The translations under genes were made by a program, and so were the position numbers. 64,000 nucleotides of DNA from Serinus canaria (lineage: Eukaryota > Chordata > Aves > Passeriformes > Fringillidae). Numbering within the stretch: position 1 is the stretch's first letter; each line of letters begins with the position of its first letter. The DNA lies in assembly GCF_022539315.1 (NCBI RefSeq), contig NC_066317.1, forward strand, positions 49,766,435 through 49,830,434, written 5' to 3'. The notes beneath the pieces were generated by a model. That model did not search any database, was not told the origin of the DNA, and saw only the letters and a program-made list of their open reading frames with translations. Below are positions 51,793-62,180 of the stretch, one piece after another.

Positions 51793-53463
51793 GTAATATA
51801 GCATGGTTAAGCCAATACTTTGTTTTGGATTGTATTGTATTTGTGTCCAATTTGGTCATCTCATTAAACTGGTAAATTAATTCAGTGTCCTGCGTGACGT
51901 TCTGACACAGTTGAATGAGGGTTACTTAGGAGCCTTTGCAGTAGCCATTGAACAACTACCTAGTTTGTTGTTTTTCCTGTTAGTTTATTTGAAAAAGGTT
52001 ATTGTAGTTCTTCCTATGTTTTCCTTAGCCATCAAACTATGGATCTTTTTTTTAATGTAACTGTAGTCTAGGGATGCAAATTTCCACTTCACTTCTTTAG
52101 ATTACTTCCTCATATATTTGTCTGATATCTAACATTCAAATGCAGTAGATGATTCATTGTTATCAATGGTGAAAATAGCTCATACACACTTACATAATAG
52201 CTTGTAGCTTATTGGAAATGAAAAAGCTGAAATTAATGATGGAAAATATGTGTTCTCTACTTTTACAAAAATGGAGGTGTAAAACAGAGAACTTCAATTC
52301 TTAGTGTCTCTGTAAAGTCTGATGTCCATTTGACTGAATTCTAAGATCTGATGGTTTGAGTCATGATTTTTCAGGGTTAATGAATACAGAAGAGTTTTAA
52401 TGCATTCTGCAATTTAATACAATTTAATGAATCAAATTGTCTCAAAGGATATACAGAGATTCTGTTTTTTGAGGGGTTTTTTTTTGTGGGAAGGATATAT
52501 GTCAAATAATATTTTAAATGCTGGGAAAAGTTATCAAATTCTCTGTAGAGACATGAAATTACTGTGTAATAAGGCATTCATTGCCAAGTAATTCTATAAC
52601 TTTTACTGAACTGTCTTCTCTGTTATCTTGTGTGTCCTGGGTGCTTATGTGTTTATTAGAACAGCTTAATTTTATAGGAGTAATCTTCCTATTTTGAGTG
52701 ACTTTTGCCTTAATCATTTAAGAAAAACTCGTTCATTAACTAAATAACTTAAATAAATACTAAGTCATATAAATTTTAATGGAATAGGTTGCTCTAATTG
52801 TCTAGCTATTTTTGGTTTTAAGGTTTTGGACCAATCTTGTAAAAGATAAATATAAGATTATCATGTTTGTCTTTGTGTATACAAAAATAGAAGGAGACTT
52901 ATGATTTAAGATGTATTGAGATGTTTAAATTTCAAGGAAGATGAACAAGTATCAAGATACAGGTTAATAAAAAGGATTAAAAAAACTTAGTATATATTAT
53001 CTTATTGTATCTTACAGTACATCCTTATAAAAAGAGTAGTTTGCCTTATTGACTGTTTTAAAAAATCTACCTAGGAATTTCAATATGTGTCCTAGGAGTA
53101 GAGTTTAAAAATCTAATCTCATCTCTTTTGTTGAACTTCTGAGGTCTGAAATAATAGGAGTTTTTTCTTTAGTAGTTTGATGCAAATAAACAGCAAGCTT
53201 CCCCTCCAAATGTATTTACACATGTTATCCTTCCCAAGTGGAATCTGTGAAAGCAACATTTTGCTGGGTTTGGGTTTATATTCTGGGATATTTTTGTTGC
53301 TGGATTTTACTAGATTCAGGCCATACTTCATGGCTTTGGTACTTCTCAATGTTTATGGTCCAGCTACATCAGAGTTGAAAGGATTTGCATCTAGGTTGGA
53401 TATATTTGTTGCCTGTAACTTTCTAATTTAAACAGACTTCCTGTTTTCCCTCTCTATGATAAG
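51793..53463 (+). other. ARAP2 intron
   Basis: A 1.7-kb phase-0 intron between the Arf GAP and ankyrin parts. It is AT-rich with no recognised element. Confidence 0.8.
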
Positions 53464-53638
53464 GCCCTGTGTGCTGCTGTAGTCAAGCAAGATGTGCTAG
53501 AAACTCTGATGTTGCTCTTCAGTGGGGCTGATGCCATGTGTGCCACTGGAGACCCTGTTAACAGCACCCCATACTTACTGGCCAAGAAAGCTGGACAAAG
53601 ACTGCAGATGGAATTCCTGTACCATAATAAGTTCTCAG
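53464..53638 (+). CDS. ARAP2: ARAP2 exon, ankyrin-like repeats
   Basis: A 175-nt exon reading ALCAAVVKQDVLETLMLLFS, then GADAMCATGDP and NSTPYLLAKKAGQRLQMEFL. The helix-turn-helix pattern with LLFSGAD and TPYLLAKKAG is the ankyrin signature; the region seen covers roughly one and a half repeats. It packs behind the Arf GAP domain in related ASAP and ACAP structures (family knowledge). The acceptor is CTCTCTATGATAAG; the donor GTATGA leaves one base for Asp. Confidence 0.95.
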
Positions 53639-55115
53639 GTATGATGCATTTTTTTCTTTTGATCTAATTTTTTGTTATGAAAAAGAGAAGGAAATAATTA
53701 AGAAGCAGAATTGGCATTGCTTTGAACAATAGTGGTATATCAGAGGGGCAGTTGTGATGGCATTAACTGTGTTTTATTAGTGCACAATTTCAATTGTGTG
53801 CAGGTTTGCTGTTTTGCTCAGACATCATGTTTAGGACTTATACAACACAGTGATAAGTCATAGATCTCATACCCTTAGTTGTAGCACAGAAAAAACCCAT
53901 CATCTTTTTGCCAATATTATCAGTCTTTTACCAGAAAAAAAATGGGTACATAAATTTAACGTATATCTAAAGAATTAATCTAGTGCTTTTTCTTTTCCTT
54001 AAAGAATATTTGAATTAATATCTACTCCTATTGCACACAGACCTAGCTGTTTTTTCACAAACTCCCCTTCCAAAATAAAACTTACCTCTTCAACCTGCAA
54101 TATGATCTATCCTAGAAACATCTTCTTCCCATCACAGCCTCTGTTGCAGCTAGGAGTAAATGATAAACTTTGGCTTGGAAGTGGACAGTTCTGTTTGGGT
54201 GTGTGGCTGCTGTGAGGCTCTTGAAAACAGAAAGCTGCTCTTAACAGTAAATATATTGAGGTGCATGGGTGCAACTGAGCTTTTCTTTTAAAAGGACTGG
54301 GCAGTATCTGAAACCATCAGAGGCTGAAAGTTCACGTGCAGGTCTACACTGAAAGAATAAAAAAAGCTATGTGGATGTAGTCCTGGACCAGCTTTCCCTT
54401 GGCTTGTGTCACTCTGCAAAGTGACAATGATTCACATTCAGGCTGAACTGAAAAAGGATTAGTGGGAAACACAGGAATGAATTAAGGCTTCCAAGGGCAG
54501 ACACAGTCTAAATTTCTGGCCTGAATATTGCTCAGGCCAGTGCCATGCACTGGATCATAGTATGTGCAGCTCAGTCAGGTGCAGACATGTAGCTAGAGTG
54601 GTTTCTTTGCAACCTATGATATCAAGTGTTCCTATGTTATAGAGAGAGAAGTTTGCTTGTCTTGGCTCTGTCTTTTCTACTTTTGGCCCTCCAGCCAAGG
54701 CAGCACCATCTGCCTTAGGGAAGGGGAGACAGCGTATGTTGATGATGAGTTGCAGAATTGTTGTCTGTCTGCTGTCAGAGTTGCTGGTAAAAAATAATCC
54801 CTCAAGAGAAGCAATCTCCTTCTGTTGAAGTATGTTACATTATGGATGAAAAACAAACATTGGTACATCCAGAGACATTATTTTATATTACCTTGGCAAG
54901 CAGTGGCAACATTGTAACAAAGATGAACCAGGTTTTTTTTTTAACGACTCTGTTTCTAATTATAAAAATAAAACCAGTAAGTTTTGTCAGTGTTGTAGTA
55001 AAGATACTGCAGAGCAACTGCATATTTGCAGACATGCATTTAGGCATTTGGAAAAATGGCTTTAACTTATATAACTGAAGAGCTGTATGTTTTTTACTCC
55101 TTTGTCTTTGAATAG
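53639..55115 (+). other. ARAP2 intron
   Basis: A 1.5-kb phase-1 intron. Open frames over 54677-55078 show no known protein similarity. No repeat was recognised. Confidence 0.75.
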
Positions 55116-55250
55116 ATTTCCCAAACTATGATCCTAGTTCTGAAAGTGGCTTCTCTGAAGATTGTTCACATTCCACCTTTCTTTGTGAATTCTTGTACAA
55201 AGTTTCTTCTAATGCAGCTAAGCTTCCTACAGAGAAGAAATTAAAAGAAG
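55116..55250 (+). CDS. ARAP2: ARAP2 exon, linker before PH3
   Basis: A 135-nt exon. It encodes DFPNYDPSSESGFSEDCSHS, then TFLCEFLYKVSSNAAKLPTE and KKLKE. The first half is acidic and Ser-rich. The STFLCEFLYK block and the final EKKLKE match mammalian ARAP2 and lead into PH3. The acceptor TTTGTCTTTGAATAG is fair; the donor GTATTT is weak, but the joined codon (Asp) and following sequence fit exactly. It is less conserved than the flanking domain exons. Confidence 0.93.
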
Positions 55251-58200
55251 GTATTTAACTTTCAATTTATGTATTTGAATAACACATGAATATGTATGAT
55301 TCGGATTAATTTTTTTCTTTTTAACTTCTTGCATTACTTTTTTTGAGATGAAATGTCTTTGATAAGAAATGTCCTCTTTTGATTCAGTAGACCTCTTTCA
55401 GATAAGGAAAATACTGTTTGTCTTGATCTCTTCATTCAGTAGTTGACAGAGGAAGAAAACTGAACTTCTGAAAAATTGTTCAGTTAACACGTAATTGATA
55501 AATAAAAAACAAACAGAAACACTTCTTGCTTTAATAAGATTTAAATTAGTGCCAAGAATTAATTTTCATCCAAAATGATTCTATTACAGAAGTCATTTAC
55601 GAGTAGCACTGAATTTTTAGTAGAGTATTTCTCAAGCTCACAAATTTACAAAATCTTCCAAGTAGAAATGAGCATCTACAATGACTCTATGACAGCTTGA
55701 GCTTTGTGGGGTGATAATGCGTGTATATCACAGTCGATATACTTGGCCCCCTGGCTGTATCAGTCTTCTGGATTTTTTTTTTTGTTTTTTTTTTTTTTTT
55801 TTTACTGAGAGAGAGGTGTTATCAGATAATTTTTCCCTTTTTCTTCCAATTTGTCTTCCTATATTTTTTTCCATCTAAACAAATAACACGGATTTTTAAA
55901 ATCTGTGATGATTTATTATTGAATTTATTGCTTCTAAAATTCTTATATGGCATCCTGCACTGGTGTATACATATTTTTGTATGATTATGCCCATATTGCC
56001 ATGTCATAAGCCTTTAGTATTCTTAATGGATACTGAAAGCATGCTAAAGCATGGAACTCCTGTTTAAATATGCTTTTGAAGAATCTGTATGTTAGCGTGG
56101 CTCCAAATTCTTGAAAGCATTGGGTGATAGCTGTGCTAATGCCTGATCACAGGCATTTCCTAGCACCTTTGCAGTTCTTCACAAACACACCTGTTTTGAC
56201 AGAGGACTGCTGCTGGATAGGACTTCAGCTGGGATTGCTCTGAAATTACACTGAGTTTATTTGGGAAACAATGTATTAACTGAAAGCCTCATTACTACTT
56301 GCCCTAAGTTCAGGCCTGATCTCCGTGCTGTGGGTATCTGTATATGTTCACAAAGAAGTTTATTAAAAACCACAGAAGTCAGTGCTTAGCCAAGTGAAGA
56401 GCAGATGCAAGGCAGTCTCTTCTGACAATGCCATATTAGAAATGGGATATTATTAATACCTCTATAGATTGAAGATTTGACTGAAAGTGCTCACAGAATG
56501 GCTTTTGTAGCCCTTTTTGGGGGAGATGCACTGTGACTGAGTGTTGTTAGTAGGATGTCTTAAAATTTATGAGGAAACCCCTCAAAGAAGAAATTTTGAC
56601 TGTCTTCAATTTCAAGTCTTTAGTGGACAGAAATGAAGCTGATTTGAAAGTTTGTAGTCTCTTGCTTAGAATTGTACTTACTACTTGAGGGAACATACAA
56701 TAAATGGAAAGGAACCAGATTTCTAAAGGTCAGGTTTTGTTCTCTGAAATTGTGATCGTGTCTTGAAGATGATAGGTGTTTGCTTTTCTTGTTATTTTTT
56801 TGCTTTTTGCATGTTCCTTTTTTGGGTGTGGGCATTTGTTTGCTTCATTTTTATATTGATGTTCAATTACCCATGGGTTTGTCAGGACTGGTATTTCTGG
56901 GATGGGCTCTTTACAGATACATAGGAAAATAGGTTTCCCTGACCATCTGCAGTTCAAGGAGACACATGGAACAAGGGAGGAGATATATTGACATCCTTTA
57001 AAAAACAAAAGATCCCTGCAACTTTGAATGAGAAATTGCTCTTGCCTTAGGGCTCTAATCTATCTCTGCCATGTTTAAGCAGTGTGACAGAAGTACTTCT
57101 TGCTATTCAAAACATAAAATATATAATCTTTCTTTTTCTCTTCTTTCACTACATCCAGAACTGTTTCTAAATCTCACTAACATGAAGTAATACTCATTGC
57201 TAATGATTGTGAATAAGTGTAAATACTATTTTTCATTCTTATTCTCTTTAAAAAGTAATTTGAGGTTTAGAGTGCTAATATGTGGGAGAAAATTTTGTTC
57301 CCTCCTCTGCCTGTAGATATTCAAATAAGGTCATGTTACCTGAAAAATCTGACCTAGCTATCTAGTTCTAGAGAAGAGAACTCCTGTTGAAGCAATTTGA
57401 CTTGCCATGAGCTAATTGAGGCCTCTGCAGGCCAGGAGGAGCACCATTTTCTCACAGCATTTAGACAAAATAGGGGCCCTTGTTTTTTCTTTTTTTTTTT
57501 TTTTTTTAATACTGTGTGTGGATAGGGGTCCAACTCAGAATCCTGTGAAGCTGTTTAATCATTAGAATGAAGTTCTTCTTAAGTGTTAGGAATTTCTGAG
57601 GCAGTTGACAGCCTTGCCTTTAGCACCAAAGGCTGAAAATTTAGGTGCTTGCTTGTTGTCACAGAAAACTGTTACCCCTTTGTGGACTTGGCCCTAATGG
57701 TAAAAGGACACTGAAGAAATCATTCAGTGCTGTGAATTAACCAAGGTTTTATACCAACCAGGTGGAACATCTGGAAGCACAGCCTCGTTTTTCATTATGT
57801 CTGTCTCAGTACAGAAGAGAGCCAACTCTGTGTGTACTTCTCATTACAGCAGCATCAGCGTTTTCAGCAGGGGCGCGTGCATTTTGAGGAGAGTTGTTGT
57901 TAATTAACAGCTGTTGATATCAGCAGGAAGAGAGCTCTAATGTTGGTGCCATTCTGATGTAGTGGATCAAAAAGTAAAGCTTAGAGGTTTAGGGGTTCAA
58001 GTTTGATTTTTGCTTTTGTTTCTAGTGTAAAAGGTTTTATGGATACCTTTAAAAAGCTTCAATATTCCAAAATTGTCCTTGAGAGTTAATAGTTTAATGA
58101 ATATTGAAGTAGAGAGCAGTTTTGTAGAATGGGTTTTGGAAGATGGGGGAGTAAAAGCTGGGGGACAAAAAACGCTGAACATTCAAAACCTTAAAATTTG

Positions 58201-58858
58201 GTGCTCAACTCCCATAAACCTATGTTATCAAGCCATTTATCTTATGTTTATTTTAGTACTTAACATTTGTATTTAGACAGAATCTAGATAGTACTAGGTA
58301 GGAAATTGCATGATACAAAGAAATATTAATAAATAGTACAAAATATTTATAAAACTTATATAAACCATATAGAAAAATATAAAAAGCATGAAATATCAGA
58401 TAACATAATTAATATTTTTAAATTACAACTAGGTTTTTTTGCTGGATTTTTGTGGATTTTTTTTTGCCAGATTTTTTTACCAAATCCTCAGAAATACTTT
58501 TCCAGCTGTATAGGAATTTTTAAACAGTGGAAAATAAGAAGAGTATTTTCTTTTATGATCTACTTCTTTGCAGAAGTGGAAACAGATGGGCCTCAGATTT
58601 TTTTCTAAGAACTAGACATAAGCTAGAATGAATTCATAACTATTTTCATTAGCAAATAGACATTACTATGCTATGTCATATTGAAGTCATATTTTAGGTC
58701 ATAAGAGGGAGTAAATATTTAGTTGTAATTAAATATGCCAAATAATTCATTGAAGTTGCTTTGCAGACTTTTTTCTCCATCTTGTATTTACCTATTTAAA
58801 AAAAACCAAAAAACTTAATGAAGACAATCTGAGCTTTCTATTATTTTTTTAATCACAG
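55251..58858 (+). other. ARAP2 intron
   Basis: A 3.6-kb phase-1 intron. Long interrupted T-tracts lie at about 55771-55803 and 57486-57508. Two GC-richer, repeat-free patches (about 57400-57480 and 57840-57930) are discussed as possible regulatory islands. No exon was found. Confidence 0.75.
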
Positions 58859-59003
58859 ATTGCAACAAAAGATGGTGCACTTTGGAAAGTGGCTTTCTGA
58901 GTTACTATGAAAATGATAAAACTACCACTCCTAATGGTATGATTGACATCAATGAAGTTATCTGTCTTGCAGTACACAAGTCAAACTTCTTTTTAAATAG
59001 AGG
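58859..59003 (+). CDS. ARAP2: ARAP2 exon, first half of PH3
   Basis: A 145-nt exon. After a split Asp it reads CNKRWCTLESGFLSYYENDK, then TTTPNGMIDINEVICLAVHK and SNFFLNR. The KRWCTLESGFLSYY pattern is the standard opening of a PH domain, with the basic first loop followed by strand 3. TPNGMIDINEVICL is the next strand pair. The acceptor is TTTTTTTAATCACAG and the donor GTAAGC. Two bases are left for Gly. Confidence 0.96.
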
Positions 59004-59477
59004 GTAAGCTCCTGAATTCATATTTCAGTAAACAAACTGTTCATTTTTTCCTGAATTTTGAATAGGCAATTTAGAAAAAAAGCTGGTTTTATTTGACTTC
59101 AAGAAATTAGTGCGATGTGATATTTAGGGATTTTTTTAATGGTGATAGAATGAAAATATTAGGGTAATTTAAAAGGGCAGTTTACATTAGATACATGTAT
59201 TTCTTTTTAAATCTGTAATGAATATTCTCAGTGCTTGAAAGGTTACATGATGATAAATTGAACAATTAATACTCTTTGTTTTTTTCTGGGATTGACCTCT
59301 GCTGCAAGCCAAAATTCTCACTTTGCTTCTTCCTTCTAATACAGCAGACTAGAGCTCTCCACAGTGTTTCTGGATTTGGTTACAGAGATACTGGTATTTG
59401 AAATCCATTCTTTGTTCTGTAGCTGAGGACAGCAGTGGAACTGATGAACATTTTTAATTGGAAGAAACCAGCTTTTT

Positions 59478-59498
59478 GGGGGGGGGGGGGGGGGGGGG
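59478..59498 (+). repeat. Uninterrupted run of 21 G
   Basis: Twenty-one consecutive G on the sense strand, then A and GG. It is a likely four-stranded (G-quadruplex) former in DNA or pre-mRNA. Its length may also be unreliable, because such homopolymers are prone to sequencing error. Confidence 0.85.
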
Positions 59499-60175
59499 AG
59501 GTCTTGTTTTTTCTTTTATAACTATCTCACATGCCATTTGTACTTGAAGAACATCACATGGGGAGTGACCTAAATCTGATTAGAGTGATGCTCAATTTCT
59601 TTAGTGTAACGTTTTTGTTTAAAATATGCTTTGTATTTGTCTAAGACTCCATAACACTTTGTTTTTGAACCTATGTATATGCACCTCAAGTAAAAATAAC
59701 TTTCTATAGTATAATACTGTAATGCTTTTAGTTACAAAACAAAATGGTCTGCAAAGAAAGCTGTCTATTCAGTAAGATTCTGAAAGGATAATGGGAATGA
59801 AGGACTTAGACTACTAAAAGGGAGAGAAATCCTGAAACATGATGATGTCTCAATATCCTATCAAATACAGAGAAGTGACCTTCAGTATTCTGCACTAGCT
59901 GTGTGGTACCCAGAAAAAAAGAAAAGAATCACTTTTTTCTTCTGTGTTCAAATCTAACCTATTGTTTGTTGCATTTCCAGATGGTTCCATTTTAGGTTAA
60001 TAACTAAATTAAAAAACATGTTGGCTGAATACTTCACTCTTTGGAAATAACTAACTTCCTGTTGTCCTTTACCTGTGATTGATGAGTTTTCTGAGAAACT
60101 TTACTTAGCTTTGACAATTCATGTAGTGAAACAGTGGGTTCTGAAAAATGCCTGTTAGTCAGAGCTAAGTGTTTA

Positions 60176-60207
60176 TATAATTTTCAAAGTGGCTATTGAA
60201 AATTATA
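60176..60207. repeat. 12-bp perfect inverted repeat
   Basis: TATAATTTTCAA (60176-60187) and TTGAAAATTATA (60196-60207) are exact complements around the 8-nt loop AGTGGCTA. It lies in an intron and its function is unknown. Confidence 0.85.
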
Positions 60208-60639
60208 GAAATGACTCATTCTCCATTCTCCACATTTAGACAAATCTCAGTCTTCAGCATTGAAAGGAAAAAGCTTGCTCCATCTGTTTGGCATCTCACA
60301 AGAGGTCACAGACAAAATCAGACTATAAATTGATGAACCATAATTTGTAAGTTAAAGAGTGACCGACCCAAACTTCAGCACCATTTATTTTCCAAATTCC
60401 ACACCAATATAAACTGATTGGTGTTTTCTTCTTATTTGTCCATTAAAAATTGAATAAACAGGGTTCATCTGATGAAATAGTGGTATAATTTTTAAAAGGA
60501 AAGATACCCAAGGACCTCCCTTAAGAAAACTTTTAAGAGTTTCTTGAGCTACAGCAACTTCAAAGTATTCCTACTCTTCTTGGTGATGGCAGGTGATACA
60601 CAGTGACCACACATTTCACCCCAGCAGATTCAGGCTGTC

Positions 60640-60815
60640 TGACAGGAAAAGCCTCTTCAGTTAAGAGGGCAGGTGGAGGGCAGGAACAGGTTGGTGACAA
60701 GAATAGTACTCTCCATCCCTTGGCTGTTTTCAAGGCTTCGCATTGTGATAATCCCTCTTTGAAAAGGAGGTGAGACCAATTGACATCTAAAAGTCCCTAT
60801 GAACCAGCTTTCCAG
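60640..60815 (+). mobile_element. Old CR1 LINE fragment
   Basis: Degraded but ordered CR1 3' landmarks are visible: GGAACAGGTTGG near 60683, CTCCATCCCTTGG near 60711 followed by TTTTCAAGGCTTCG, then GGAGGTGAGACCAATTGACA near 60766 and a TCCCTATGAACC block. These match the distal CR1 coding and 3' UTR sequence (family knowledge). It is much more diverged than the CR1 pieces in the 24-kb intron and lacks the terminal octamer repeats. Confidence 0.7.
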
Positions 60816-61235
60816 CTTGTTTACCACTTCCCATTCAACTGGCTGTTCAGCTTATATTAAACATACAAAAAAATCTTTTGAATGCATCACAGAAATGTGC
60901 TTGATCAAATAACATGAGCTTGCGAAAGCAAAAAATTCCCTATGCATTTTTAATGACTGTATGTAAACATTTTTATGCATTTTGGAATTATTCAAAAAAC
61001 TATTACACCATAGCCTTTAAACATGTATTACTGACCTGCAAAGTACTTTGATGCTGATGTATTGTAAAGTGCTTTATTATTAGCTAGGCCCTACTTGTAA
61101 TATTGGATGGGAAATGCAAATGGATTCCATTTCATATGTATGAAAGAATGAAAAAATAATGAAATAAAACAACACGAGTATGTCTACTCTTTTGGAGACT
61201 AAATACAGCTGTGTTTCTTCTCTTACTTGCTTTAG

Positions 61236-61338
61236 GGACATCTTTACATTTGAAATATACTTACTGTCAGAACGAGTTTTTCTGTTTGGAGCTGAAACTG
61301 CACATTCACAAAGAAAATGGACTTCAGCAATAGCTAAG
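61236..61338 (+). CDS. ARAP2: ARAP2 exon, second half of PH3
   Basis: A 103-nt exon: one base completing Gly, then DIFTFEIYLLSERVFLFGAE and TAHSQRKWTSAIAK. It supplies the last strands and the C-terminal helix of PH3, with the near-invariant Trp of the RKW motif. The acceptor TTACTTGCTTTAG is strong; the donor is GTAATA. The exon ends on a full codon, and the domain boundary falls at the start of the next exon. Confidence 0.96.
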
Positions 61339-61981
61339 GTAATACTGATAATTACCTTTTTCACTAAGGCCAGGAGCCTTTGCACAAATAATAAAGTGCC
61401 ATTGTTAGCTTAAAACCTTTGAGAAGCCATTATTGATGAATACTGATCTCTCCTGCATGTAAAGATTTCTTGTGCAGCAGGAAGAAATAACTTTTGTGAT
61501 TTAATGTTTGAAACAAGATAATAAAATGTGAAAGGAATTGGAGGAGCAATTGAATGCCGACCTTAGGAATATGCGAAACGTGCTCTAATATAAAGACATA
61601 TACTGTATGAGTATATTTCAGCTAAGTTTTTTATGGTTGCAGTTCTATTAAATTTATTTGCTAAAATGAAATTCATAAGGCAGTACCATATTTTATACTG
61701 TTCCAAATGTTAATAATCACGTTACTAATTAAATCAATGGTAGTTTAAGAGCAAAAATGTTTGAATTGTAGAGCATGAATGGAAAAAAATGTTAAACTTG
61801 ATTTTGCATTTTAAATTTAGTGTGTCTGTGGGCTTATGAGTGTGGGTTTTATATCTCAAAGTTTGAGGTTTTTTACTGTGACCTTAATCCTGGAATCCTG
61901 TAGATTTGCAATATTTTGATTTTGTTTTTTAGGGGCAGAGGGTTTTTTTCTTCATCTGACTGACCCCATTTTCTTTGGTAG
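61339..61981 (+). other. ARAP2 intron
   Basis: At 643 bp this is the shortest intron in the window, phase 0. It is AT-rich with nothing else seen. Confidence 0.8.
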
Positions 61982-62180
61982 CATTTTGTTCCCCCGGTGG
62001 CTGAATCATTGTTAGAGCGAGACTGTGACCTTATTGGGCAGCTGTACTACAAAGATTGCCATAACCTGGATCAGTGGAGAAAAGGCTGGTTTGCTATAGA
62101 GAAGTCAAGCCTTTATTTTTGTCTTGAAATGGAGGATGCTGAAGAAGATTCCATATATCTAAGGAGGTTGCAAGAACTAA
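61982..62180 (+). CDS. ARAP2: ARAP2 exon, start of PH4 (last exon in window)
   Basis: A 199-nt exon. It begins HFVPPVAESLLERDCDLIGQ and continues LYYKDCHNLDQWRKGWFAIE, KSSLYFCLEMED and YLRRLQEL. IGQLYYKD is the first strand of PH4, and WRKGWFAIEKSSLYF is the strand 2-3 hairpin after the basic loop. It is strongly conserved. The acceptor is CTTTGGTAG; the donor is a consensus GTAAGA at 62181. One base remains, so PH4 continues in an exon beyond 64000. Confidence 0.96.

Larger units (their letters stand above)
59004..61235 (+). other. ARAP2 intron with poly-G and an old CR1
   Basis: A 2.2-kb phase-2 intron inside PH3. It contains a G21 run (59478-59498), a 12-bp hairpin (60176-60207) and a weathered CR1 fragment (60640-60815), each annotated or discussed separately. 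Confidence 0.8.
5614..62180 (+). other. ARAP2: ARAP2 gene, internal part (16 coding exons)
   Basis: Overview of the one gene recognised. ARAP2 is a multidomain GAP: SAM, two PH domains, Arf GAP, ankyrin repeats, two PH domains, RhoGAP, Ras-association and a last PH domain (family knowledge). It is recruited by PtdIns(3,4,5)P3, inactivates Arf6 and binds RhoA-GTP. Seen here: 16 exons with AG acceptors and GT donors whose split codons join without a frame break, giving about 765 continuous codons in the expected domain order. The window starts inside an upstream intron and ends inside the intron after the first PH4 exon, so the start codon, SAM domain, RhoGAP, stop codon and both UTRs are absent. 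Introns range from about 640 bp to 24 kb. Promoter regulation cannot be read here because the promoter is outside. Confidence 0.96.
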
